Origin: Bacteroidales bacterium UBA1205
GTDB taxonomy: Bacteria > Bacteroidota > Bacteroidia > Bacteroidales > WCHB1-69
Reading direction: 5' to 3'
Assembly (NCBI GenBank): GCA_002309615.1
Contig: DBXT01000067.1
Span: 9,624-73,623 of the forward strand
DNA: 64,000 nt
The translations under genes and the position numbers were made by a program. Under the pieces are notes generated by a model that was not told the origin of the DNA, did not search any database, and was given only the letters and a program-made list of their open reading frames with translations. Below are positions 8,965 to 18,354 of this stretch, piece after piece; within the stretch, counting starts at the first letter, position 1; every line of letters begins with the position of its first letter.

Positions 8965-11424
8965 ATGAAAATTTCATACAATTGGATTAAAAGCTATATC
9001 AATATCAATTTACCGGCCGATGAGGCTGCCGATTTGCTCACCGGTTGCGGCTTGGAAGTGGAGATGACCGAAAACAGACAATCCGTTCTCGGAGGATTGG
9101 AAGGACTCAAAATAGGAAAAGTGCTCACTTGTGAAAAGCACCCCGATTCGGACCATTTGCATATTACCACTGTGGATACGGGAGAAGAACGAGCTTTAAA
9201 TATAGTATGCGGAGCTCCCAATGTTGCCGCCGGACAATATGTTGTTGTAGCCTGCATAGGCACCACACTATACCCTGTCAACGGAGAACCTTTCAAAATA
9301 AAAAAAGCTAAAATAAGAGGAGTGGAATCGGAAGGCATGTTGTGTGCAGAAGATGAAATAGGCTTGGGTAATGCTCATGACGGCATTATAGTATTACCTG
9401 ACAGTCCTGCTGTAGGCACACCGGCTAAAGATTATTATCACATAGAAAACGACACCATATTTGAAATAGGACTCACACCCAATCGTTCCGATGCCACATC
9501 ACACATTGGAGTTGCCCGTGATTTACTTGCGGTATACAATCTTAAATACCACCAAAATTTACCGCTTAACTATCCCGACACCACTGCTTTCAAAGGTTCA
9601 TTTCAACCTTACATATCGGTACAAGTGGAAGACACCAAGGCGTGTCCCCGCTACACAGGATTGTGCATCAAAAACGTAAAAATAGCCGATTCGCCTCAAT
9701 GGTTGCAAAACAAATTAAAAGCCATAGGCATACGCCCCATCAACAATGTGGTGGACGTTACCCAATTTGTACTTTTTGAATATGGCCAACCCCTGCATGC
9801 TTTTGATGCCGATACCATCATAGGCAACCAAGTGATAGTAAAAAAAGCTAATGAAGGCGATGTATTTGTTACCTTAGACGGATTGGAACGCAAACTCAGC
9901 AGCCAAGACCTTATGATATGCAACCCCAAAGAGCCCATGTGCATGGCAGGCGTATTCGGGGGAATACATTCAGGCATTACGGAAAACAGCACCAATGTAT
10001 TTTTGGAAAGTGCTTATTTTAATCCTGTGTGCATACGTAAAACATCCAAACGACACGGCTTAAAAACCGATGCTTCGTTCCGTTACGAAAGAGGCTGCGA
10101 TCCTCAAATAACCGTCAAAGCCATACAAAGAGCGGCATTGCTGATACAAGAACTTGCCGGAGGTGAAATTTCGGAGATTATTGACAACTATCCCCAACCT
10201 ATAGATTGTTGCACCATCACCCTTTCTTTCAAAAGATTATGCCAACTGGTAGGAAAACAAATAGCACCCGAAGAAATCATCCGCACACTCAAAGCCATAG
10301 AAATAGAAGCCGTTTGTGTTGATAAAGAAAAAGCATGTTTTCGCATACCCTCCAATAAAGTGGATGTTACTCGCGAAGCTGACTTGATAGAAGAATTTTT
10401 ACGTATTTATGGCTATAACAACGTCGCCATACCCGAATATTTGAATTATTCGCTTGCCTTTTTACCGCAAGACAACACCATACCCGTAAAAGAATCCATA
10501 TCCGGCTATTTGAGCAACAACGGCTTTTACGAAGTGATGAACAACTCGCTTACCAAATCAGAATATGCCGAAAAATTCAACTTTATCAACAAAGAAGAAA
10601 GCATCAGCATGCTCAATCCTTTGAGCCGTGATTTACAAAACATGCGACAAACACTGCTCTTTGGAGGTTTGGAAAATATTATCCATAACATTAACCACGG
10701 CAACGAAAACATAAAGATATATGAATTCGGCAAAACATATCACAAAAACCCCAATGCCCAAAACGAAGACGTTACCGAACGGTATAAAGAAGAACAAAAA
10801 TTAGCCCTTTGGATAAGCGGTAAAAAACAACATGAATCTTGGCAGGAAAAACAAACCGACACCGACTTTTTCTTTGCTAAAAACATGTTGGAAAATGCAC
10901 TCATGAGAATACATGTGAACATACGTTCCCTGCACACAGAGCCGGATAGCAATCACGCTTATCTTAACAATGCCCTGCAATACAACGCCAACAATAAAAC
11001 GGTTGCTATAGTGGGAGAAGTAAAACCGGAAGTGCTGAAATATTTTGATATCAAACAAAATGTATTCTATGCCGAAGTGGATTGCCTTGTACTACAGAAA
11101 ATACAACAGAACAACAAAATAGTGTTTGAAGATTTGAACAAATTCCCCGAAGTGAATCGCGACCTTGCATTGTTGATAGACAAAAACATTACCTACGAAC
11201 AAATAGAACAAGTCAGCTTCCGTACAGAAAAACGCTATTTGAAGTCTATGAACTTGTTTGACGTATATCAAGGTAAAAATTTGGATGCAGGCAAAAAATC
11301 GTATGCCATCCGCTATGTGTTAAGCAATAAAGAAAAAACGCTTACCAATGACGAAATCACCCGCATTATGGATAAACTGGTAGCTGCATACGAAAGAGAA
11401 CTGAATGCCAAATTGCGTTCATAA
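8965..11424 (+). CDS. pheT: Phenylalanine--tRNA ligase, beta subunit
   Basis: The 819 residues have the full bacterial PheT layout. An N-terminal EMAP-like tRNA-binding domain includes HPDSDHLH and IVCGAPNV (about residues 58-90). The B3/B4 editing region follows (PRYTGLCIKNV; RPINNVVDVTQFVLFEYGQPLHAFD near 250-280), then the B5 domain (about 405-480), a catalytic-like core with LNPLSRDLQNMRQTLL near 550, and a C-terminal anticodon-binding FDX-ACB domain (FPEVNRDLALL near 730). The alpha subunit gene pheS is not in the window, so the subunits are encoded apart here. Confidence 0.97.
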   Translation: MKISYNWIKSYININLPADEAADLLTGCGLEVEMTENRQSVLGGLEGLKIGKVLTCEKHPDSDHLHITTVDTGEERALNIVCGAPNVAAGQYVVVACIGTTLYPVNGEPFKIKKAKIRGVESEGMLCAEDEIGLGNAHDGIIVLPDSPAVGTPAKDYYHIENDTIFEIGLTPNRSDATSHIGVARDLLAVYNLKYHQNLPLNYPDTTAFKGSFQPYISVQVEDTKACPRYTGLCIKNVKIADSPQWLQNKLKAIGIRPINNVVDVTQFVLFEYGQPLHAFDADTIIGNQVIVKKANEGDVFVTLDGLERKLSSQDLMICNPKEPMCMAGVFGGIHSGITENSTNVFLESAYFNPVCIRKTSKRHGLKTDASFRYERGCDPQITVKAIQRAALLIQELAGGEISEIIDNYPQPIDCCTITLSFKRLCQLVGKQIAPEEIIRTLKAIEIEAVCVDKEKACFRIPSNKVDVTREADLIEEFLRIYGYNNVAIPEYLNYSLAFLPQDNTIPVKESISGYLSNNGFYEVMNNSLTKSEYAEKFNFINKEESISMLNPLSRDLQNMRQTLLFGGLENIIHNINHGNENIKIYEFGKTYHKNPNAQNEDVTERYKEEQKLALWISGKKQHESWQEKQTDTDFFFAKNMLENALMRIHVNIRSLHTEPDSNHAYLNNALQYNANNKTVAIVGEVKPEVLKYFDIKQNVFYAEVDCLVLQKIQQNNKIVFEDLNKFPEVNRDLALLIDKNITYEQIEQVSFRTEKRYLKSMNLFDVYQGKNLDAGKKSYAIRYVLSNKEKTLTNDEITRIMDKLVAAYERELNAKLRS

Positions 11425-11440
11425 ACATTATATTCTTACT

Positions 11441-12433
11441 ATGCATATTCCAAAGCAATATCGCAAAATTATCCTTTTGGATATAATTGTTCTGCACCTC
11501 ATATTGGGAACATTATGGGTAATCGGCCTGCAAGTTTGCCGCATACGGTGGTGGATTACGCTTATTCTCTGCTTGGTGATAAGCATCATACTCTCTGTGC
11601 TACTTGCCGGATACACATGGAAAAAAATTCATTCATCCGATAAACAGAATAACACTCCCGAAGAAACAGACAACCATAAGCAAGATACTTTGGAATATAT
11701 GAAAGCCAAAGAGAATGAAATACAACAATTGAAAAAATTGGAACACTATCGTAAAGAATTCTTAGGCAATGTAGCACACGAGCTTAAAACACCGCTCACT
11801 TCCATACAAGGACAAATACTTACCCTTCTTGACGGAGGCATTTATGATGACAATATCAATATCAACTATTTGCAGCGAAGTGCCTTCAACATAGACCGTA
11901 TGATAAGCGTGGTCAACGATTTGGATGAAATATCCAAACTTGAATACGACCGCTACCAATTGAAAATGGAAAATTTCAATATCAGTACGCTGATAGATGA
12001 AGTATCGGATACCCTTGAGGTAAAAGCCAACAAGTTGGGCGTTAAAATCATTACCGACTTTAATCGTGATCAATCCTATGTGGTGAATGCCGATAAAGAC
12101 AATATACGGAAAGTATTGGTAAACCTTATTGACAACGCTATAAAATACAATGACAAAGAAAACGGAGAAGTACGCATACGAATAGCCGATAACGACTCCA
12201 CCTATCAAATTACCATTGCAGACAACGGCATAGGTATAGACAATCAATATTTGCCTCGTATATTTGAACGTTTTTTTAGAGTTGATAAAGACCGCTCCCG
12301 CAAAACAGGTGGTTCGGGATTGGGATTGGCTATTGTTAAACATGTAATAGACGCACATAATCAAACCCTTAACGTAGAAAGCACACTCGGTTCGGGTTCC
12401 GCTTTCAGCTTTACGCTACAAAAAGGAAAGTAA
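11441..12433 (+). CDS. Sensor histidine kinase, PhoR-like
   Basis: The start at 11441 is preferred because it follows the pheT stop (11424), while the upstream frame start at 11405 would lie inside pheT. Two N-terminal membrane helices (about residues 10-55) enclose only a short loop, so there is almost no periplasmic sensor. The kinase core is complete: H box FLGNVAHELKTPL (phospho-accepting His), N box NLIDNAIKYN, G1 DNGIGI, F box FERFFRVD and G2 GGSGLGLAIVKH. No response regulator gene lies next to it, so it is an orphan kinase within this window. The signal is unknown. Confidence 0.92.
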   Translation: MHIPKQYRKIILLDIIVLHLILGTLWVIGLQVCRIRWWITLILCLVISIILSVLLAGYTWKKIHSSDKQNNTPEETDNHKQDTLEYMKAKENEIQQLKKLEHYRKEFLGNVAHELKTPLTSIQGQILTLLDGGIYDDNININYLQRSAFNIDRMISVVNDLDEISKLEYDRYQLKMENFNISTLIDEVSDTLEVKANKLGVKIITDFNRDQSYVVNADKDNIRKVLVNLIDNAIKYNDKENGEVRIRIADNDSTYQITIADNGIGIDNQYLPRIFERFFRVDKDRSRKTGGSGLGLAIVKHVIDAHNQTLNVESTLGSGSAFSFTLQKGK

Positions 12434-12557
12434 TTATAATGAAACAAAAAATAGATAAAAAAATAAAGCATACTGCTATAAATAGTATTTTTTTCCTTAT
12501 CTATACAATAAAACCATATTTTGACGTTTAAATTTTATATCAAAACATCAAACGAAC

Positions 12558-13721
12558 ATGAACAAATGGTGTAAATTTTTACTTTTGATAACGATTATAT
12601 GTTGTTGCATGGTAAATTATGCTATAAATATAAAAGTTCGTTTACTTTCCGAATATGAACCATCTTCTATAGTGGTTGCCACCATATCGGGAAAATACAA
12701 CCTTATCTGCGACAACAATCGTATTGCCGAAAGTCTGGAAGTCGGCAATGCCGTACAATTATCGTATTACGAAGGCAAAATAAAAGTAGAACGTGGTATA
12801 GAACTTATCGGCACCTTTAACGAAGTGGAATTTATAGGTGCTAAATACAACAATGTATTCTCTCTCAAAGGAGATATATTGCCTAAAGAACGTGTTTACG
12901 AAGAAAATCTTAAAGTAAATATCATCGGAAAATCACTGCTTTTGGTCAACAATATAGGTTTGGAAAAATATGTTGCCGGTGTAGTTCAATCGGAAGTTTT
13001 CGGTAGTTCCACCGATGTGGAATTTTTCAAAATTCAAGCCATTGCCTCCCGCACCTATTGCTTGGCCAACCTTAACAGACATATACGCCAACGTTATAAT
13101 GTATGCGATGCCGTACATTGCCAATCGTACAAAGGTCGTTGCACCCAACCCGATATTCTGCGTGCCACCTACGAAACTTTTAACGATGTGATAGTGGACT
13201 CTGCCAACAAATTAATATCTCCCGCCTATCATTCCAATAGCGGAGGTATGACAGAATCTGCCGGCAATTTATGGCAATACGACATTCCTTATCTGCAATC
13301 CAAGGTGGATAGTTTCAGTATAGGTGCCCGTAATTACGAATGGGATAAAATATTGCCCAAACGGTTGTGGATAGATTATTTTGTACAAAAATACGGAGAC
13401 CGCTACGCTCATGACGGAGAATACCAACAAGCCATACTCAATTGGGCTCAACCGGTAAGACAATCGCACTGGGTAGTGGGTTCGGATACCATACTTACCA
13501 AAGAAATACGCTCCTATTTCAAGCTACGCTCCGCCTTTTTTTCCGTCAGCACCCAAGGCGATAATGTATATCTCAAAGGCAAAGGTTATGGTCATGGTGT
13601 AGGACTTAGCCAAGAAGGTGCCATAGAAATGGTGAAACAAGGCTATAGCTGTGACGAAATTTTATGTTTTTATTTCAACAACGTTCGCGTTATTAAATAC
13701 ACCGAAATCATAGACTTATAG
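12558..13721 (+). CDS. SpoIID/LytB-domain protein
   Basis: The 387 residues start with a signal peptide (MNKWCKFLLLITIICCC...). The SpoIID domain is recognisable from VAGVVQSEVFGSS near residue 140 and FKIQAIASRTYCLAN near 158, through CDAVHCQSYKGR near 190 and SPAYHSNSGGMTES near 225, to the C-terminal GYGHGVGLSQEGA near 350. In sporulating Firmicutes SpoIID is a lytic transglycosylase; outside them the domain (LytB/amidase-enhancer type) occurs in envelope proteins that act on or bind peptidoglycan. Here a periplasmic cell-wall role is inferred. The DUF456 gene begins one base after its stop. Confidence 0.88.
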   Translation: MNKWCKFLLLITIICCCMVNYAINIKVRLLSEYEPSSIVVATISGKYNLICDNNRIAESLEVGNAVQLSYYEGKIKVERGIELIGTFNEVEFIGAKYNNVFSLKGDILPKERVYEENLKVNIIGKSLLLVNNIGLEKYVAGVVQSEVFGSSTDVEFFKIQAIASRTYCLANLNRHIRQRYNVCDAVHCQSYKGRCTQPDILRATYETFNDVIVDSANKLISPAYHSNSGGMTESAGNLWQYDIPYLQSKVDSFSIGARNYEWDKILPKRLWIDYFVQKYGDRYAHDGEYQQAILNWAQPVRQSHWVVGSDTILTKEIRSYFKLRSAFFSVSTQGDNVYLKGKGYGHGVGLSQEGAIEMVKQGYSCDEILCFYFNNVRVIKYTEIIDL

Positions 13722-13722
13722 T

Positions 13723-14202
13723 ATGACCGTATCTATTATACTCCTGATAGTTGCCGCACTTTGTCTTATCATAGGATTGGCAGGATGTATTATTCCCGTT
13801 ATTCCGGGGCCTCCTATTGCCTTTATCGGTATCATACTTCTACAATGTACTTCATATGCCATCTCTTGGCCGCTGTTTGTCTCTTTGGCCATAATAGCAA
13901 TAATTGTTACCATCGTCGATTACCTTATTCCCGGCTTGAGCACCAGAAAATTCGGAGGAAGCAAAGCCGGCTCCATCGGCTGTTTTTTGGGAACCATTGC
14001 AGGACTATTTGTCTTTCCTCCTTTTGGCATTATTATCATGCCGCTATTAGGAGCCTTGGCGGGAGAATTTATCAACCAAACCCCTGCTCCCGACATGTTT
14101 AAAGCCGCATTAGGAGCTTTTATAGGTTTTCTTACCGGCATAGCCATGAAATTGGGGGTGTGCATAGCGTTTATTGTTATATTTGTGTGTGCTTTGATAT
14201 AA
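13723..14202 (+). CDS. DUF456 family membrane protein
   Basis: A 159-residue integral membrane protein built from Gly/Pro-rich hydrophobic segments (LAGCIIPVIPGPPIAFIGI near residues 20-38; FGGSKAGSIGCFLG; FPPFGIIIMPLLGALAGEF). The repeated glycine-rich segments, with the sequence PGP in the first loop, are the hallmark of DUF456. Biochemical function is unknown for the family. It starts one base after the SpoIID gene stop, so the two are translationally linked. Confidence 0.8.
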   Translation: MTVSIILLIVAALCLIIGLAGCIIPVIPGPPIAFIGIILLQCTSYAISWPLFVSLAIIAIIVTIVDYLIPGLSTRKFGGSKAGSIGCFLGTIAGLFVFPPFGIIIMPLLGALAGEFINQTPAPDMFKAALGAFIGFLTGIAMKLGVCIAFIVIFVCALI

Positions 14203-14294
14203 GCTCTATCGCTTGTTTAAACCCATCGTTTTGCCGGTAAACAATACTTTCCCGCCGATTTTTATTCATTTGTATACCACAACCAAAAAAATGC

Positions 14295-14302
14295 TATCTT
14301 TG
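14295..14302 (+). promoter_or_regulatory. Candidate promoter of polA (-7 element, with upstream TTTG)
   Basis: TATCTTTG at 14295 matches the -7 consensus; TTTG at 14269-14272, 22 bases further upstream, can serve as the -33 element. The polA ATG is at 14328. Confidence 0.65.
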
Positions 14303-14327
14303 TAGTTTACTTAATATATAATACTTA

Positions 14328-17057
14328 ATGGACAAGGGCAAGAAAAAATTATTTTTATTTGACGCTATGTCAATGATATTCAGGGCGTATTATGCCCTCA
14401 ATAAAAATCCGCGTATCAACTCAAAAGGGCTGAACACCTCCGCCATTTTAGGATTTGTCAACAGCCTGTATGAAGTTATCCGCAACGAACATCCTACCCA
14501 TATGGCTGTAGCCTTTGACAGCCATGGCCCTACCGTTAGACATGTGGATTTTGACCAATACAAAGCCAATAGAGACAATACCCCTGAAGACATTATAGTA
14601 TCGGTTCCCTATATTCAATCTATATTAAAAGCTTTCGGTATTCCCGTATTAGCCCTGCCCGGATACGAAGCCGATGACATCATAGGCACCTTTGCCAAAC
14701 AAGCGGAACAAGCAGGATTTATCACCTATATGTACACCACCGACAAGGACTATGGACAACTGGTGTCGGAAAACATTTTCGTATACCGCCCCGCCACCCA
14801 TGGTGCCGAAACACATGTTCTGGGGCCTAAAGAAATTTGCGAAAAATACAACATACAAACACCGGAACAACTGATAGACATACTCGGCATTTGGGGCGAT
14901 TCCATCGATAACATCCCCGGCATCAAAGGTATAGGGGAAGTAGGGGCAAAAAAATTGATAGCCGAATTCGGAACCATAGAAAATATGGTGGAAAACGTAA
15001 ATAAAATAAAAAACGAAAAACTCCGACTTAAAGTACAAGAAAATATTGAAAATGCTTTGCTTTCCAAAAAATTGGCAACCATTATATTAGACGTTCCCAT
15101 TCCTTTTGATGAAAAAGCCATGCAGTTTACGGCACCTAATATGCAAGCCCTCTCTGATGTTTTTAATCAATTAGAATTCAAAACTTTACTGCAACGCATA
15201 CAAAAAGATTACCCCGCTGCCACTCCCTCATCAGACATACACTCGCAACCTAACTTATTTTCCGGCCTATTTGCTGAAACCGAAGACCCCGACGGCAACC
15301 AATACGCACAATATGATAAAAACATACAACATTATCGCATATTGCACTCTATGGAAGAGTTTTCCGTATGGTGCCGGCAAATACAAAACAACCAAGCTAT
15401 AGGTATTGCCTATACCTTGAGTGAAGACGAAACCACACTAACATCCCTCTCCTTCTCCTCTCAAACTCAAGAGGCTTATTGCTTAATGTGTTCGCCGGAG
15501 ATAAGATCACAACAAGCGTTTTGGCAAAATCTAAACGCCTTACTCTCTCGTGCCGACATTACCAAAGTAATACACAACAGCAAACCGTTTATAAAAATTT
15601 TACTTCTTCACGACATACCAATCCGAAACTATTTTGATACCATGTTGGCTCACTATCTTTTAGAACCGGAGCTCCGACATAGTATAGATTTGCTTTCGGA
15701 CCAATATTTACAATATTCTCTCCTGCCTTCCACTTCTTTGCAACCGCAATATGAGGTATGCTGCGAAAAAGCGGATATCAGCCTGCAACTATATCCCGTT
15801 TTACAAGACTTGATGAAACAAAATATTGTAACAGACCTGTTTTACAATATAGAAATGCCCTTAGTAGAAGTGTTGGCAAGCATGGAGAATGCCGGTGTGA
15901 ATATAGACGTGGCTTTTCTACAACAATATTCTCAAATATTACAATCCAAAGCCGAAACCCTGCAAAATGAAATTTACGCCTTGGCAGGCGAAACTTTCAA
16001 CATAGCATCCCCGAAACAACTGGGAAATATATTATTCGACAAACTCCATATTATAGACAATGCCAAGCTCACCAAATCCAAACAGTACCAAACGGGGGAA
16101 GAGGTATTGCAAAAATTGAAATTCAAACATCCCGTTATAGAAAAAATACTGGATTATAGAGGGGTGAGTAAATTAAAATCCACTTATGTGGATGCATTTC
16201 CGCTATTAGTCAACAAAAACACTCACCGCCTGCACACACGTTTTAACCAAACCATCACCGCTACAGGCAGACTGAGTTCCAGCAACCCTAACTTACAAAA
16301 CATTCCCATCCGCGATGCCCAAGGAAGAGAAATACGCAAAGCTTTTATCCCCGCCGACGGGGAACATGTACTTTTAGCCGCCGACTATTCTCAAATAGAA
16401 TTAAGGCTCGCCGCCGCTCTCAGCCACGACACCAATATGATGGATGCATTCTCCCAAAATTTGGATATTCATGCTTCTACCGCCGCACGCATTTATGCCG
16501 TGCCATTGGAGGAAGTGACTAAAGATATGAGACGTACAGCCAAAACCGTTAATTTCGGCATACTCTACGGCATGAGTGCTTTCGGATTGGCCGAACGGCT
16601 GAACATATCACGCCACGATGCCGCAGAACTTATCACCCAATATTTTGATAAATATCCGGAATTTAAAGCCTATATCAACGCTCAAATAGAATTTGCACAA
16701 GCCAACGGCTACGTTGAAACCATTATGCACCGCCGCCGCTATCTTCGCAATATCAACTCTGCCAACAGCAACTTGCGGTCATTCGACCAACGCAATGCCG
16801 TAAATGCCCCCATTCAAGGCTCCGCCGCCGATTTGATAAAAATAGCCATGATTAATATATATCATGATATAAAACAATATAATTTAAAAACCAAAATATT
16901 GTTGCAAGTACATGATGAATTAGTATTGGATGTGCCTGACACGGAAATAGATACCGCCAAAGAAATAGTACACCGCAACATGACCACCGCCATCACCCTT
17001 CCCATACCCTTAAATATTGACATGAACATAGGAAACAACTGGCTGGAAGCACATTGA
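14328..17057 (+). CDS. polA: DNA polymerase I
   Basis: The 909 residues have the three Pol I parts. The 5'-nuclease domain covers about 1-290 (FDAMSMIFRAYYA, GYEADDIIG, GIKGIGEVGAKKL). A 3'-5' exonuclease-like domain (about 320-510) appears to have lost its metal ligands: the place of the usual DTE motif reads GIAYT, the expected Asp of the second motif is absent in NSKPFIK, and the third-motif segment YxxxD has become VCCEKAD. The polymerase domain is intact, with motif A ADYSQIELRL (Asp near 686), motif B RRTAKTVNFGILYG and motif C QVHDELVLD. It is inferred to repair DNA and process Okazaki fragments without proofreading. The flippase gene starts 1 base after its stop. Confidence 0.97.
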   Translation: MDKGKKKLFLFDAMSMIFRAYYALNKNPRINSKGLNTSAILGFVNSLYEVIRNEHPTHMAVAFDSHGPTVRHVDFDQYKANRDNTPEDIIVSVPYIQSILKAFGIPVLALPGYEADDIIGTFAKQAEQAGFITYMYTTDKDYGQLVSENIFVYRPATHGAETHVLGPKEICEKYNIQTPEQLIDILGIWGDSIDNIPGIKGIGEVGAKKLIAEFGTIENMVENVNKIKNEKLRLKVQENIENALLSKKLATIILDVPIPFDEKAMQFTAPNMQALSDVFNQLEFKTLLQRIQKDYPAATPSSDIHSQPNLFSGLFAETEDPDGNQYAQYDKNIQHYRILHSMEEFSVWCRQIQNNQAIGIAYTLSEDETTLTSLSFSSQTQEAYCLMCSPEIRSQQAFWQNLNALLSRADITKVIHNSKPFIKILLLHDIPIRNYFDTMLAHYLLEPELRHSIDLLSDQYLQYSLLPSTSLQPQYEVCCEKADISLQLYPVLQDLMKQNIVTDLFYNIEMPLVEVLASMENAGVNIDVAFLQQYSQILQSKAETLQNEIYALAGETFNIASPKQLGNILFDKLHIIDNAKLTKSKQYQTGEEVLQKLKFKHPVIEKILDYRGVSKLKSTYVDAFPLLVNKNTHRLHTRFNQTITATGRLSSSNPNLQNIPIRDAQGREIRKAFIPADGEHVLLAADYSQIELRLAAALSHDTNMMDAFSQNLDIHASTAARIYAVPLEEVTKDMRRTAKTVNFGILYGMSAFGLAERLNISRHDAAELITQYFDKYPEFKAYINAQIEFAQANGYVETIMHRRRYLRNINSANSNLRSFDQRNAVNAPIQGSAADLIKIAMINIYHDIKQYNLKTKILLQVHDELVLDVPDTEIDTAKEIVHRNMTTAITLPIPLNIDMNIGNNWLEAH

Positions 17058-17058
17058 G

Positions 17059-18354
17059 ATGATAAAAAAAGTATTGGGAACCATAAGCACGCGAATAATA
17101 TGCGTAATCATATCTTTCGCTCTGATGATTATCAATAGCCGCTCCTTCGGCCCTCAAGGAGTGGGTAGCATAGGTTTGTTCGTATTGGGAATATCCATAC
17201 TGCAAATACTCACCTCCCTATTGGGCAGTAGTTCTTTGGTGTATATGCTTCCTAAATATAATCCCTTTCAAATAGTTTTCATAGCTCATCTGTCATCGTT
17301 GTGTATCAATATTATAGGCGGCATCATCATGCTGGCTTGCGGACTTGTACCGATGGAATACGCCTCCTGGTTTATCATAGCCACGATATGCGTATCCGTA
17401 TTTTCCACCAATAGTTCTATTTTACTATCAAAAGAAAAAATAGCATGGTTCAATGTCTCCGCATTATTACAGATGATACTATTGATAGTTTTCACCTTGT
17501 TCTTAATAGTTTATTCTCAACAATTAAAAGAACTGTCTTACATTATTGCCTACACTGTATCGTATTTTATAGTGGCTTTGTTGACCATATTCCCTTCACT
17601 CAAAGGTATGGTTTATTCCGGATGGAACGGTATTAAAAAGCTGATAGTGAATTTAGCCAAATACGGTATTATTATACAAATCACTAATTTGGCTCAAATG
17701 CTCAATTACCGACTCAACTATTATATCATAGAATTTTGTGCAGGCAGAGCTCCACTGGGAATTTTCGACAATAGCACCAAAGTGGCGGAATCTATTTGGA
17801 TACTGCCTAAAAGTTTGTCGTCATTGGAATATGCCATTGTTGCTAACCGCAACGAAGAACAGGATTACATCAAACGTATCACCTTATCGTTTGTGAAATT
17901 ATCGCTTATCTGCAGTTTCATTTCCATCATCATCATCTTATGCCTGCCACCAAGTGTATTTACCTTCATTTTAGGTCCCGGATTTGAAGAAATCAAACCC
18001 GTGCTTTGCTTTTTAGCTCCCGGAGTATTCTTGTTTTCAAGCAATATTATTATATCCCACTATTTCTCCGGTTTGGGCAAATTCTCTGTCAACTGCATCG
18101 CTTCGTTTATAGGATTAGGCATTACCGCTATATTGGGTTTATCGCTTATTCCGTGGTTCAAAACCATGCCATATATGCACACGCTGATGCTCATGTCGGT
18201 CATCACATCTGTTGCTTATGCTTGCAGCTTTGGATATACGCTTATTCAATTTTGTTTGCATGCTCAGGTAAAACTTGCGCATTTTATCGTTAACAAGCAA
18301 GATATTCAACTACTTAAACAAGCTATTAAATACCGCCTGCGTCATGACCAATAA
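17059..18354 (+). CDS. Polysaccharide flippase-like MOP superfamily transporter
   Basis: A 431-residue membrane protein with about 12 hydrophobic helices and the start IKKVLGTISTRIICVIISF...NSRSFGPQGVG. That opening (amphipathic helix, first helix, then LGPxGxG-type loop) is typical of Wzx/RfbX oligosaccharide translocases. Its C-terminal end overlaps the following glycosyltransferase start by 11 bases, so the two are probably expressed together for a cell-surface glycan. The lipid-linked substrate is unknown. Confidence 0.83.
   Translation: MIKKVLGTISTRIICVIISFALMIINSRSFGPQGVGSIGLFVLGISILQILTSLLGSSSLVYMLPKYNPFQIVFIAHLSSLCINIIGGIIMLACGLVPMEYASWFIIATICVSVFSTNSSILLSKEKIAWFNVSALLQMILLIVFTLFLIVYSQQLKELSYIIAYTVSYFIVALLTIFPSLKGMVYSGWNGIKKLIVNLAKYGIIIQITNLAQMLNYRLNYYIIEFCAGRAPLGIFDNSTKVAESIWILPKSLSSLEYAIVANRNEEQDYIKRITLSFVKLSLICSFISIIIILCLPPSVFTFILGPGFEEIKPVLCFLAPGVFLFSSNIIISHYFSGLGKFSVNCIASFIGLGITAILGLSLIPWFKTMPYMHTLMLMSVITSVAYACSFGYTLIQFCLHAQVKLAHFIVNKQDIQLLKQAIKYRLRHDQ

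Noticed and set aside
12469..12494. Weak hairpin after the histidine kinase gene
   Set aside because: Only about 5 bp of stem; too weak to list as a terminator.
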